From: Agromyces intestinalis
GTDB taxonomy: Bacteria > Actinomycetota > Actinomycetes > Actinomycetales > Microbacteriaceae
DNA: 64,000 nt
NCBI RefSeq assembly: GCF_008365295.1
Contig: NZ_CP043505.1
Location: 744,001 to 808,000 of the forward strand
Reading direction: 5' to 3'
Shown here: in pieces, positions 29,101-37,304 of the stretch
Layout of the letters: every line of letters starts with the position of its first letter
Numbering within the stretch: position 1 is the first letter of the stretch
Program-made: the position numbers and the translations under genes
The notes under the pieces: model-generated
Database searches by the model: none
Seen by the model: only the letters and a program-made list of their open reading frames with translations
What the model was told of the DNA's origin: nothing

Positions 29101-29570
29101 CTCGCGAGGCAGTCGAGGTAGGCGGTGCGATCCTCGAGCTCGCTCGACGGCTTCAGGCTCTCGCACGAGAGCGGTTGCTGCGGCGGGGCGATGGATGCCT
29201 CGGCCGACCGGTTGGCCACGCTCGGCCCGCTGTCCGCGGTCGGCTCAGCCGGATCGTTCTCGGTTTCGACTTCGGACGCCGGATCGGGCTCAGGTGCGGG
29301 CTCAGGTGCGGGCTCCGGCGCCGGCTCGGGTGCGGGCTCCGGCGCCGGCTCCGGCTCGGCAGCCGGCTCCGGTGCCGGCGCCTCGGTCGCGGGATCGGCT
29401 GCGGGCGAAGCGTCCGTGGTCGCGGCGACGACCGCATCGACGGGCTCCTCGGCTGCGGCGATCATCGGCGACCCGGCGAGCGCGAGCGCGGCGACGAGGA
29501 TGCCGCTCACGGCGGTTCGGAGACCGGGGATGCGGCTCCGGTCGTGGCGAGCACTGCGGTGGTCGTTCAT
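26130..29570 (-). CDS. VWA/DUF11 cell-surface protein, paralogue of the giant protein
   Basis: A 1,146-aa predicted wall-linked protein. Order: signal peptide ending IAAAEE near residue 41; Pro/Glu/Ala stalk (PAPEPAPEP repeats, about 60-110); VWA domain with MIDAS DKSGS (about 182-383); one prealbumin-like repeat; three DUF11-type repeats (for example NLRIQKLWEH); the domain shared with the giant neighbour (CVNDTPWF..LWPGAEVD..PGW, about 928-1080); Gly/Pro linker; IAGTG tail, membrane helix and RRRGLEQD. ATG at 29570 has AGGAG at normal distance, unlike the upstream in-frame ATG at 29585. The domain order parallels the larger neighbour, so duplication followed by repeat gain or loss is likely. 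Confidence 0.9.
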   Translation of the reverse strand: MNDHRSARHDRSRIPGLRTAVSGILVAALALAGSPMIAAAEEPVDAVVAATTDASPAADPATEAPAPEPAAEPEPAPEPAPEPAPEPAPEPAPEPDPASEVETENDPAEPTADSGPSVANRSAEASIAPPQQPLSCESLKPSSELEDRTAYLDCLASQNAGLRSFAAAAAVDENGNPDLPDSCGIDIALILDKSGSIGGAGIANLKSAANAFTGALVDLGSQVSVVSFDQDAYLLLPATDLTSGNLGTIQGSYAGLVSDGWTNWKRGLEVGLGTFGGFDDTVELTVVITDGNPNTVNPANGGQFPDGSPGALDPAVLEANAIKGTPSHVFVVGVGPSVSTGPIVAISGAEVLAADGSNINTADYMTTTSYATLAEDLRAVATALCGGTVVVHKSVDGVATGGWGFETPTTDVTPAALTTLADGTGIFEVEGYDAQTDVRTVTITEETRPNHGLENLYCELNGEQVPITHDEGSPTWSVDVGKLDIVHCWVENETAKWEVTKTSDPPSGTAVEAGDFIDYTLHIRHLSGPNVTDFDIDDDISQLAPYVSFVGLLTPAPVVSSDWDGTPGKYLLKLAQLTKAETLNIRYRVQVDADVPPGSVLRNVVLTNCPAPAEGEPDLCVTENPTPGWELRKYSNPPSGSVVYPGYEVTYELDAYNFSEAPVIGGIATDDLSDVLDNATIDELGPGLTLEGTTLTWAVPDLEPGDSVSTSYTVIVNDDAWGQTLTNVVTPEYPGSCPPPPQDGEVVVLAEGECTTDHEVADPNLRIQKLWEHDGGDNPVDSGDDPPDVISYAIGVWNSGNAPVENPVVTDTLPEGLTFVPGSEVVPAGWVLDASVPGQVTFSQETPGPFDPIAYPGVIFEFDVEVGELAQPDPTVPIPDLVNTACVAGEIPPQEPLDVPLRALAIAFDEEPPADDPDIDGPLADCDEASTPVKSVALDGAAQCVNDTPWFTYAVTPYNMEAPLPAVALIWWTLDAYENRDPSIDAADEAALLADGASQVDYVVIPPDWAPGDTLAGQQLWPGAEVDAEGNPIDWPGWTLLPDGTWVLDPDAPFYDLRDEAVVEIRVNPSTDVITAYPPPTPNCNAAPPENPGPGPGPNPAGGSGSRIAGTGFAGGWLVPFAVILLMGGALVAGRSWVRRRGLEQD

Positions 29571-29673
29571 GGCGACTCCTGGCATTGACGAGCGTGGGGG
29601 GCGCGATGGTGTGATGGGCGGCGCCGCCAGTCTCGCCACGTCCGGCCCGATCCGCTAGGATTCCTCGGTTTCT

Positions 29674-29691
29674 TGCCCCCGAAATGGGGGG
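29674..29691. promoter_or_regulatory. CCC-GAAAT-GGG element upstream of the second surface gene
   Basis: TGCCCCCGAAATGGGGGG, about 104 bp before the ATG at 29570. It has inverted CCCCC/GGGGG arms around GAAAT and matches the element at 25982-26000. It also lies in the divergent gap before the YihY gene, so it could act on both. Confidence 0.6.
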
Positions 29692-29730
29692 TGTTCATGT
29701 TTCCGAATGTTTCGCGAACGAGCCCCTCGA

Positions 29731-29736
29731 TATGGT
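29731..29736 (+). promoter_or_regulatory. -10 element before the YihY gene
   Basis: TATGGT, then GATGAC, then GTG at 29743. This spacing decides the start in favour of the GTG over the ATG at 29707. Confidence 0.55.
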
Positions 29737-29742
29737 GATGAC

Positions 29743-31101
29743 GTGGGCGACGGGCGACGTTCGAACGGCAGACGAAGCGCCGTCGCGCCCGAGCCGGGCG
29801 CCGACAGCGCCGACGACGCGCGGCGGAGCGCCGCGGCATCCGACCTCGATGTCGACCGCCCCGACCTGCGCGAGCGGATCGACGACCTGAGCCAGCCCCT
29901 CCGCGAACGCTTCGACCCGCAGATCCGCACCGTGACCACCATCACGCAGAAGACGCTCGCCCTGTTCCCCGTGCGGGTCTGGCGCCACTTCCTCGCCCAG
30001 AACGGCTTCATCCTCTCAGCCGGCATGAGCTATCAGTCGCTGTTCGCCGTGTTCGCCGGCATCTACGTCGTCTTCGCCGTCGCGGGCATCTGGCTCACCG
30101 GTTCCGAACCCGCGATGACGGCGTTCGTGGCGCTCGTCAACACCTACGCGCCCGGGCTCATCGGCGACGAGAACGCGGTGATCAGCCAGGAGGCACTCGC
30201 CCAGATCGCGCAAGCGTCGAGCGGCGTGCTCGGATGGACCGGTGTCATCGCCCTCGCCGGCTTCATCTGGACAGCCATCGGCTTCGTCACCTACGCACGG
30301 ATCGGCGTGCGCAGCATGTTCGGACTGCCGAAGGACTCTCGCTCGTACGTCCTGCTGAAGGCACGCGACCTGCTCGCCGCGCTCGCGTTCGGACTCGTGC
30401 TGCTGCTGGCGACGGCCATGTCGATCGTCACGGTGAACTTCATCGACTGGATGCTCCAGCTGCTCGACTGGGACTTCTCGTCGCGATGGTCGACCTACTT
30501 CATCCAGGGCGGCGCGCTGCTCGTCGTGTTCGCCATCGACACGCTCGCTTTGGCTGCACTCTTCCGCTTCCTCTCGGGAGCGGCGATGCCGTGGCGGCGG
30601 ATGTGGGTCGGGTCGCTGCTGGGGTCGGCCGGGATGTCGCTGCTGCAGCTGTTCAGCTCGGTGGTGCTCGTGTTCACGACCTCGAACCCGCTGCTGGCGA
30701 CCTTCGCGGTGTTCATCGGTCTGCTGCTGTGGTTCCGGGTGACCAGCATCGTGATCCTGGTCGCGGCGAGTTGGGTCGCGGTCGAAGCCACCGACGCGCA
30801 CGAGTCGCTGCGCCTCGTGACCCCCGAGCAGCTCGCGGCCGAGCGCGCGGCGCGCGAGCGGGCTGCGCTGATCACGGCCGCCGAGGTCAAGGTGCGCGAG
30901 GCGCGCGACGGCGTCGAGCACTCCGGATGGCTCAGACGGATCGCCGCGCGACGCCGCCTCGAGCGCGCCGAGGCGGAACTCGAGCGCGCCCGGGCGACGC
31001 CCGCGCCCGAACTCGCAGGCGAGCTGCGCCCCGGCGGGCCCCCCGTGGCCGAGAAGGCTGCCCGCCCCCTCGCGGAGAAGGATGTCGGCGGGCTCCCATA
31101 A
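29743..31101 (+). CDS. YihY/BrkB-family inner-membrane protein
   Basis: About 452 aa: a hydrophilic acidic N-terminus of about 75 residues, a core with six membrane spans (about 90-360), and a charged helical C-terminal tail rich in Arg, Ala and Glu, probably coiled coil. QNGFILSAGMSYQSLFA and the Gly/Pro pattern are typical of the family once misnamed ribonuclease BN. Its molecular role is unsettled. Start: GTG with a leaderless promoter; the ATG at 29707 would add 12 residues but has neither ribosome site nor promoter spacing. It is divergent from the second surface gene. Confidence 0.85.
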   Translation: MGDGRRSNGRRSAVAPEPGADSADDARRSAAASDLDVDRPDLRERIDDLSQPLRERFDPQIRTVTTITQKTLALFPVRVWRHFLAQNGFILSAGMSYQSLFAVFAGIYVVFAVAGIWLTGSEPAMTAFVALVNTYAPGLIGDENAVISQEALAQIAQASSGVLGWTGVIALAGFIWTAIGFVTYARIGVRSMFGLPKDSRSYVLLKARDLLAALAFGLVLLLATAMSIVTVNFIDWMLQLLDWDFSSRWSTYFIQGGALLVVFAIDTLALAALFRFLSGAAMPWRRMWVGSLLGSAGMSLLQLFSSVVLVFTTSNPLLATFAVFIGLLLWFRVTSIVILVAASWVAVEATDAHESLRLVTPEQLAAERAARERAALITAAEVKVREARDGVEHSGWLRRIAARRRLERAEAELERARATPAPELAGELRPGGPPVAEKAARPLAEKDVGGLP

Positions 31102-31104
31102 GAT
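31099..31104 (+). promoter_or_regulatory. -10 element for leaderless xth
   Basis: TAAGAT overlaps the stop codon of the YihY gene (TAA at 31099-31101) and is followed by CGATCGC, then ATG at 31112. Confidence 0.6.
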
Positions 31105-31111
31105 CGATCGC

Positions 31112-31948
31112 ATGCCCTCGAAGCCCCTGCGCATCGCGACCGTGAACGTCAACGGCATCCGGGCCGCATACCGCCGAGGCATGGGTGATTGGCTCGCCGA
31201 TCGCGGCGTCGACATCCTCGCATTGCAAGAGGTGCGCGCCTCCACCGACGACCTGACCGCGCTGCTCGGCGACGGCTGGGACGTCGTGCACGACCCGGCG
31301 ACGGCCAAGGGGCGCGCGGGCGTCGCCATCGCGAGCCGTCACCGGGCGAGCCTGCACCGCGTCGAACTCGGCGGCCCAGACTTCGACACCGCGGGGCGCT
31401 GGCTCGAGGCCGATTACGAGGTGGGCGATCGCATCGTCACCGTGGTGAGCGCCTACGTGCACACCGGCGAGGTCGACACGCCCAAGCAGATCGAGAAGTA
31501 CCGCTTCCTCGACGCCATGGAACACCGCCTGCCCGAGCTCGCCGCCCACTCCGAGCTCGCGGTCGTGCTCGGCGATCTCAACGTGGGGCACCGCACCCTC
31601 GACATCAAGAACTGGCGGGGCAATCGCAAGAACGCCGGGTTCCTGCCGGACGAGCGCGCGTACTTCGACCGCTTCGTCGGGGCCGAGGGCGACGAGCTCG
31701 CGAACCACGGCGCCGGGCTCGGCTGGGTCGACGTCGGTCGCCGCTCCGCCGGCGAGGTCGACGGCCCGTACACGTGGTGGTCGTGGCGCGGCAAGGCGTT
31801 CGACAACGACACCGGCTGGCGCATCGACTACCACCTCGCGACCCAGGCGCTCGCCGACACCGTCGCGTCGTACACGGTCGACCGCGCCGCCGCGTACGAC
31901 GAGCGATGGTCCGATCACGCGCCCGTCGTCGTCGACTACGCGATCTGA
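31112..31948 (+). CDS. xth: Exodeoxyribonuclease III
   Basis: A 278-aa EEP-family nuclease acting at abasic sites and 3' ends in base-excision repair. Motifs: NVNGIRAA near residue 11, ALQEVRAS with the metal-binding Glu, LGDLNVGH with catalytic Asp and Asn, and SDHAPVV at the C-terminus with the catalytic Asp-His. Length is typical. The ATG at 31112 sits seven bases after a TAAGAT hexamer, and the upstream in-frame ATG lies inside the previous gene. Confidence 0.93.
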   Translation: MPSKPLRIATVNVNGIRAAYRRGMGDWLADRGVDILALQEVRASTDDLTALLGDGWDVVHDPATAKGRAGVAIASRHRASLHRVELGGPDFDTAGRWLEADYEVGDRIVTVVSAYVHTGEVDTPKQIEKYRFLDAMEHRLPELAAHSELAVVLGDLNVGHRTLDIKNWRGNRKNAGFLPDERAYFDRFVGAEGDELANHGAGLGWVDVGRRSAGEVDGPYTWWSWRGKAFDNDTGWRIDYHLATQALADTVASYTVDRAAAYDERWSDHAPVVVDYAI

Positions 31949-33013
<1,065 letters not shown>

Positions 33014-33021
33014 GCCCCGAG

Positions 33022-33239
33022 ATGCAGCCCGTCTCGCTCCGCACCGCTCGGCTCGTGCTCGACCAGCCGACTCCCGACGACGTCGACGCGATCGCTCTCG
33101 CCGGTCAGGATCCGCTGATCGAGCGGCGTATGACCGGCGCCGAGCTGATGGGCGTGATCGGGTCGCGGCGCGATCGCACGAGCCTCGGATCTCCGCATCG
33201 CACCGCGGGCACGGCTTCATGACCGGGACGTGCGCATGA
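33022..33239 (+). pseudogene. Decayed GNAT acetyltransferase (RimJ-like)
   Basis: Three blocks of a RimJ-type N-acetyltransferase survive in order. The N-terminus VSLRTARLVLDQPTPDDV opens at 33022. GAELMGVIGSRRD follows in the same frame, with roughly 40-50 family residues missing before it. The acetyl-CoA motif SASHRGHGFMT sits in another frame (about 33190-33224). After this the sequence runs into the HAD gene. An internal deletion plus a frameshift and a lost C-terminus explain the pattern. A 66-aa protein could still be read but would lack the acetyl-CoA site. Confidence 0.7.
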
Positions 33240-33964
33240 CCCTGCCGGCTGCGGTGCTGTTCGACCTCGACGACACGCTGTTCGCCCATCGCGGCGCGGT
33301 CGCCCGGGGCATCCTGACCTACCTCGACGCGGTGGGAATCGTCGCGACCGACGCCGACGCGGCCATCGCCGACTGGTACCGCCTCGAAGAGCACCACTAC
33401 CACCGCTACCTCGCGGGCGAACTCGCGTTCGAGGGCCAGCGGCGGGCGCGGGCTCGCGACTTCGCCGCGTCGCACGGCGTCGAGCTCACCGACGACGAAG
33501 CCGGCGAATGGTTCACCGCGTACTTCGAGCACTATCGAGCGGCGTGGACGCTGCACGACGACGCGCTCCCCTGCCTCGACGCCTTGCGCGCGAAGCGCGG
33601 CGACATCCGGTTCGGGCTCATCACCAACGGCGACCTGGCGTTCCAGCAGCGCAAGGTCGCCCAGGTCGGGCTCGACCGCGTGATCGACCTGCTCGTCGCC
33701 AGCGGCGCGGTCGGCATCGTGAAGCCCGACGCGCGCATCTTCCACCACGCCTGCGAGCTGCTCGGAGTCGACCCCGCCGACGCGGCGTATGTGGGCGACC
33801 GCCTGCGCACCGACGCCATCGGAGCCGCCGAAGCCGGGCTGACCGGCGTGTGGCTGAACCGGGTCGGCGCGATCGCCGAACCTGCCGAGGCCGCACGCGC
33901 CGCCGAGCTCGGCGTGCTCGAGATCACCTCCCTCGACGAGCTGCCGGCCGCGCTGGCGCCGTAA
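33236..33964 (+). CDS. HAD-superfamily phosphatase
   Basis: A 242-aa haloacid-dehalogenase hydrolase. Motif I DLDDTLF is at residues 10-16 (nucleophile and acid Asp). Motif II is the Asn in ITNGDLAFQQ. Motif III is the Lys in GIVKPD, and motif IV is GDRLRTDAIGA. The cap is the helical type inserted after motif I. The family removes phosphate from small metabolites; the substrate is not evident. The ATG at 33236 is chosen; a GTG two codons earlier is equally close to a weak GGGAC. Confidence 0.88.
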   Translation: MTLPAAVLFDLDDTLFAHRGAVARGILTYLDAVGIVATDADAAIADWYRLEEHHYHRYLAGELAFEGQRRARARDFAASHGVELTDDEAGEWFTAYFEHYRAAWTLHDDALPCLDALRAKRGDIRFGLITNGDLAFQQRKVAQVGLDRVIDLLVASGAVGIVKPDARIFHHACELLGVDPADAAYVGDRLRTDAIGAAEAGLTGVWLNRVGAIAEPAEAARAAELGVLEITSLDELPAALAP

Positions 33965-34048
33965 CGGAACCCGCCGTCCGCGCCCGAACGACGAGCGAAG
34001 CGGTGCGGTCGCCGAGGAGCGCGAGCCGGCAGCCCTCGATCAGGTGGA

Positions 34049-35779
34049 TCAGACCTGCACGGTCACCGCGTCGAGCACGACCCCGTGGCGGTCGGCGAGC
34101 AGGCGTGCGGTCGAGTCGACCTCGGCGGCACGCCGGTCGGCGTCCCACCCGAGCACCTCTCCGGCGATGCCGGCGAGCTCGTCGAGCAGCGGCATCGTGA
34201 GCTGCCCCGCGAACGCGAGGCTCGTGCGCCGCTGCACGAGGTCGGCGAGGTGCACGACCCGCTCGGTTCGCACGAGGTACGCGATCTCCTCCCGGGTGTA
34301 TTCCGAGTGCTGCATGAGTACGGTCTCGGGCCCGCCCTCGACCTCGGCGAGGTACTCCTCGGCCCGGGTGCCGTACCGCTCGAGCAGCTGCTCGGCACGC
34401 TCGCGGCCGACCTCGTCGCCGTGCGAGACCACCCACACGCGACGCGCGTCGGGCGTGGTCGGATACCCGGCCGCTCCACCGATCGGCAGCCCCTCGGTCG
34501 ACCGCACGCGCTCGCGGCCGAGCAGCCCGAGCACCTCGTCGGACAGGTGCTCGGCGAGGGCGCGGAAGGTGGTCCACTTGCCACCGACCAGGCTCAGCAT
34601 CGTCGTGCCGGGTCGCTCCGCGACATCCGACCGCTCGATGCGATAGTCGCGCGAGACGAATCCGGGCTGTGTGTCGTCGTGGCGCGGCAGCGGGCGCACC
34701 CCGGCGAACCGGTAGACGATCTGCGAGCGGTCCACCGCGATGTCGGGAAAGACGTGCGCGATGAGCTCGAAGAAGTAGTCGACCTCGGCCTCAGTGCAGA
34801 CGGCGGGCTCGCGCAGGTCGTGCTCGAGGTCGGTGGTGCCGACCAGCACGCGGCCCTTCAACGGGTAGATCAGCACGATGCGCCCGTCGTCGTGCTCGAA
34901 GAAGATCTCGCGGCCGCCGGTCGCGGCGAGCAGCTCGGGGTGGTCGAGCACGATGTGCGAGCCTTTCGTGCCGCCCATGTACCGGGTCGGGCGGCCGAAC
35001 GCCGCGTTGGTCAGGTCGGTCCACGGCCCCGACGCGTTGACGACGACGTCGGCGACGAGATCGAACTCGACGCCGCTCTCGCGGTCGCGCACCCGTAGGC
35101 CGCTCGCTCCCATGCCGATCGCCTCGACCTGGTTCGCTGCCCGGGCATGCGTGCCCGAGGCGAGTCCATCGTGCAGCACGTCGAGCGCGAGGCGCTCGGG
35201 GTCGTGCATGCTCGCGTCGTAATACGTTGCGGTGTACCGGATGGCGGGGTTGAGCTTCGGCAGCTCGGCGAGCGACTTCCGGCGGCCGAGGAACCGGTGT
35301 CGAGGCACGCTGCCGCCGTCGCGCGAGAAGGCGTCGTAGATCGTGAGCCCGGTCTTGATGAGCAGCGCACCACGCTCAGTGGGCTTGCCCTGCTGATGCG
35401 TGAGAAAGCGCAGCGGCGCCGACAGCAGCCCCGAGAAGGTCGAGAAGATCGGCACCGTGGTCTGCAGCGGCTTCACGTAGTGCGGTGCCGTGCGGATGAG
35501 CGCGTTGCGCTCGACGACCGATTCATGCACGAGGCGGAATTCACCGTTCTCGAGGTATCGAATGCCGCCGTGGATCATGTGGCTCGACGCGCTCGACGCG
35601 CCCGAGACGAAGTCGTCGCGCTCGACGAGCACGACATCGACGCCCTGCAGCGCGAGGTCGCGGAAGGTCGCGATGCCGTTGATGCCGCCGCCGACGATGA
35701 CGACGGATGCCGCTGGGCGCGCCTGCAGGTCGGCGACCTCGGCACGCAGCGACGGAGCGGGGGTCGTGGGCTGGGTCAT
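34049..35779 (-). CDS. glpD: Aerobic glycerol-3-phosphate dehydrogenase
   Basis: A 576-aa FAD enzyme that oxidises glycerol-3-phosphate to dihydroxyacetone phosphate and feeds electrons to menaquinone at the membrane. FAD fold VIVGGGINGIA is near residues 26-36. SGASSASSHMIHGGIRYL is the conserved GlpD signature, KGSHIVLDHPE and GGKWTTFR lie in the catalytic domain, and a C-terminal helical domain completes it. ATG at 35779 has AAGGA eight bases upstream; the frame remains open far beyond, but only by chance. It is divergent from a SorC-type regulator, its likely controller. Confidence 0.95.
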   Translation of the reverse strand: MTQPTTPAPSLRAEVADLQARPAASVVIVGGGINGIATFRDLALQGVDVVLVERDDFVSGASSASSHMIHGGIRYLENGEFRLVHESVVERNALIRTAPHYVKPLQTTVPIFSTFSGLLSAPLRFLTHQQGKPTERGALLIKTGLTIYDAFSRDGGSVPRHRFLGRRKSLAELPKLNPAIRYTATYYDASMHDPERLALDVLHDGLASGTHARAANQVEAIGMGASGLRVRDRESGVEFDLVADVVVNASGPWTDLTNAAFGRPTRYMGGTKGSHIVLDHPELLAATGGREIFFEHDDGRIVLIYPLKGRVLVGTTDLEHDLREPAVCTEAEVDYFFELIAHVFPDIAVDRSQIVYRFAGVRPLPRHDDTQPGFVSRDYRIERSDVAERPGTTMLSLVGGKWTTFRALAEHLSDEVLGLLGRERVRSTEGLPIGGAAGYPTTPDARRVWVVSHGDEVGRERAEQLLERYGTRAEEYLAEVEGGPETVLMQHSEYTREEIAYLVRTERVVHLADLVQRRTSLAFAGQLTMPLLDELAGIAGEVLGWDADRRAAEVDSTARLLADRHGVVLDAVTVQV

Positions 35780-35895
35780 CCGATCGTTCCTTCCGTCGAT
35801 CGACCACGCGGACTCGGCGCACGGATGCGCGTGCATGCGCTTGCCGGAAGTCTCGCGCGTGTGGGTGAATACATGGTGAACCGGTGCGAACGCAC

Positions 35896-35922
35896 TTGCA
35901 ATCCAACTGCACGAATGTGCAA
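35896..35922. promoter_or_regulatory. Candidate SorC operator between glpD and its regulator
   Basis: TGCAC-GAAT-GTGCA (35908-35921) is a perfect 5-bp dyad just upstream of the AAAGGAGG ribosome site. A further TTGCA half site lies at about 35896-35900 and TGCAA closes the repeat. The regulator would bind here and act on both divergent genes. Confidence 0.5.
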
Positions 35923-35932
35923 AGGAGGCGCC

Positions 35933-36910
35933 ATGATCGCGTCTGAAGACGGTCTGCAGACGCTGCCCGCGAAGAGCCGAACCGCCCTCCGCGCCGCGCA
36001 GCTCTACTACCTGCAAGACCTCACGATGGAGGCGATCGCCGACGAATTGGGTGTCTCGCGGTCGACCGTGTCGCGGCTGCTCTCGTACGCGCGCGACACC
36101 GGGCTCGTCGAGATCACCGTGCACTCCCCGCTCGAGGGCGTCGGCCGCCTCGAACAGGAGCTCGCCGATCGGTTCGACCTCGCCGTGCACGTGGTGCCGA
36201 TGCCCGACCACACCACCGAGGTCGACCGTCTCGAGCGAGTCGCGATGTCGGCGGCGCGCATGCTCGGCGGGTTCGTCGACCAGGGCCAGTCGATCGGGTT
36301 GGCGTGGGGGTCGACGATGAGCGCGGTCAGCCGGCACCTCGTCGCCAAGCCGACCGCGGACACCCGCATCGTGCAGCTGAACGGCGCCGGCAACCTGCGC
36401 ACGACCGGCATCCTGTACGCGAGCGAGCTGCTGCGCCGGTTCGGGGACGCGTTCGGCGCCGAGGTCGAGCAGTTCCCGGTGCCGGCGTTCTTCGACGATC
36501 CGACGACGAAGCAGGCGCTCTGGCGGGAACGGAGCGTCCGGCGCATCCTGACGCTGCAAGCCAGGCTGGATGTCGCGATCTTCGGTGTCGGCTCGCCCTT
36601 CGCCGACGTGCCGAGCCGGGTCTACCAGGGCGGCTACCTCGAGCGCGCCGACTACGAGTCGCTGAGCCGCAACGGGGTCGTCGGCGACGTGGCGACCGTG
36701 TTCTATCGGGCCGACGGGTCCACCGACGGCATCGCGCTGAACGCGCGCGGCACCGGACCCGACTTCGCCGCGCTGCGCCGGGTGCCGCGGCGCGTCTGCG
36801 TCGTCGCGGGTCGGGCGAAGCTGCCGAGCCTGCGCGGCGCGCTCGCGGCACGGCTCGTCACCGACCTCATCGTCGACGAGGGCACCGCCCGCGCCCTCGC
36901 CACCCCCTGA
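35933..36910 (+). CDS. SorC/DeoR-type sugar-binding transcriptional regulator
   Basis: A 325-aa regulator. The N-terminal HTH (YLQDLTMEAIADELGVSRST, about residues 24-43) binds DNA. The remaining 250 residues form the SorC effector domain with GLAWGSTMSAV and the FGVGSPFAD segment, which binds phosphorylated sugars. A very strong AAAGGAGG precedes the ATG. Its divergent partner is glpD, so glycerol-3-phosphate or a related triose phosphate is a reasonable but unproven effector. Confidence 0.88.
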   Translation: MIASEDGLQTLPAKSRTALRAAQLYYLQDLTMEAIADELGVSRSTVSRLLSYARDTGLVEITVHSPLEGVGRLEQELADRFDLAVHVVPMPDHTTEVDRLERVAMSAARMLGGFVDQGQSIGLAWGSTMSAVSRHLVAKPTADTRIVQLNGAGNLRTTGILYASELLRRFGDAFGAEVEQFPVPAFFDDPTTKQALWRERSVRRILTLQARLDVAIFGVGSPFADVPSRVYQGGYLERADYESLSRNGVVGDVATVFYRADGSTDGIALNARGTGPDFAALRRVPRRVCVVAGRAKLPSLRGALAARLVTDLIVDEGTARALATP

Positions 36911-36938
36911 CCCCTGACCCACCCGCCGCCGCGCGGTG

Positions 36939-37027
36939 CTTTTCTCAGGAGAGCTCGCCCGAATCGCGCGCTTTTCAGGAGAACACGCCGCGCATCCGGG
37001 TCGCGCGCACAGAAACGCCTGAAAAGG
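36939..37027 (+). repeat. Dispersed 89-bp repeat, copy A
   Basis: It begins CTTTTCTCAGGA and ends CGCCTGAAAAGG, with an internal direct copy CTTTTCAGGAGAACACGCCG about 30 bp in. Same orientation as copy C (56150) and opposite to copies B (46435) and D (59961). It lies between the SorC gene and the FMN riboswitch promoter. Confidence 0.75.
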
Positions 37028-37081
37028 GCACCCGGGGGCGGGCGGATGACGCGGAATAACAAGGGCGTCAGGGCGTTGACC

Positions 37082-37087
37082 TAGAAT
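37082..37087 (+). promoter_or_regulatory. -10 of the riboflavin operon
   Basis: TAGAAT about 12 bp before the riboswitch. TTGAC directly abuts it at 37076-37080, which is too close to be its -35. Confidence 0.55.
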
Positions 37088-37098
37088 CGACACGAGCA

Positions 37099-37239
37099 AC
37101 GTGCTCCGGGGTCGGTGCAATTCCGAACCGGCGGTGAGAGTCCGCGAGCGTCGCACGTCAGGCCATCCGGCCGGGCGGGCGAGGTTGAACCGGTGGAATT
37201 CCGGTACCGACGGTGAAAGTCCGGATGGGAGGCGCACGT
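37099..37239 (+). promoter_or_regulatory. FMN riboswitch (RFN element)
   Basis: The P1 stem ACGTGC (37099-37104) pairs with GCACGT (37234-37239). Inside are the conserved RFN blocks: TCGGGG-like CTCCGGGGTCGG, CCGAACCGGCGGTGA, GAGTCCGCGAG, GGTGGAATTCCGGTACCGAC, and GGTGAAAGTCCGGATGGGAG. It senses FMN and would shut off the downstream rib genes when flavin is plentiful. About 65 bp separate it from ribD, so control may be by masking translation or by termination; no clear terminator was identified. Confidence 0.93.
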
Positions 37240-37304
37240 GTCGGCGACCGCACGCGCGGCCGCCGGATCCGGCATCACGCCGGGCGACCCGGAGCCGGAA
37301 ACGG

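Noticed and set aside
36911..37033. Small ORF between the SorC gene and the riboswitch
   Set aside because: The stretch is repeat copy A; reading frames there are not conserved among the copies.
37076..37087. TTGAC next to TAGAAT as a full promoter
   Set aside because: The two hexamers abut, with no 16-18 bp spacer; only the -10 is kept.
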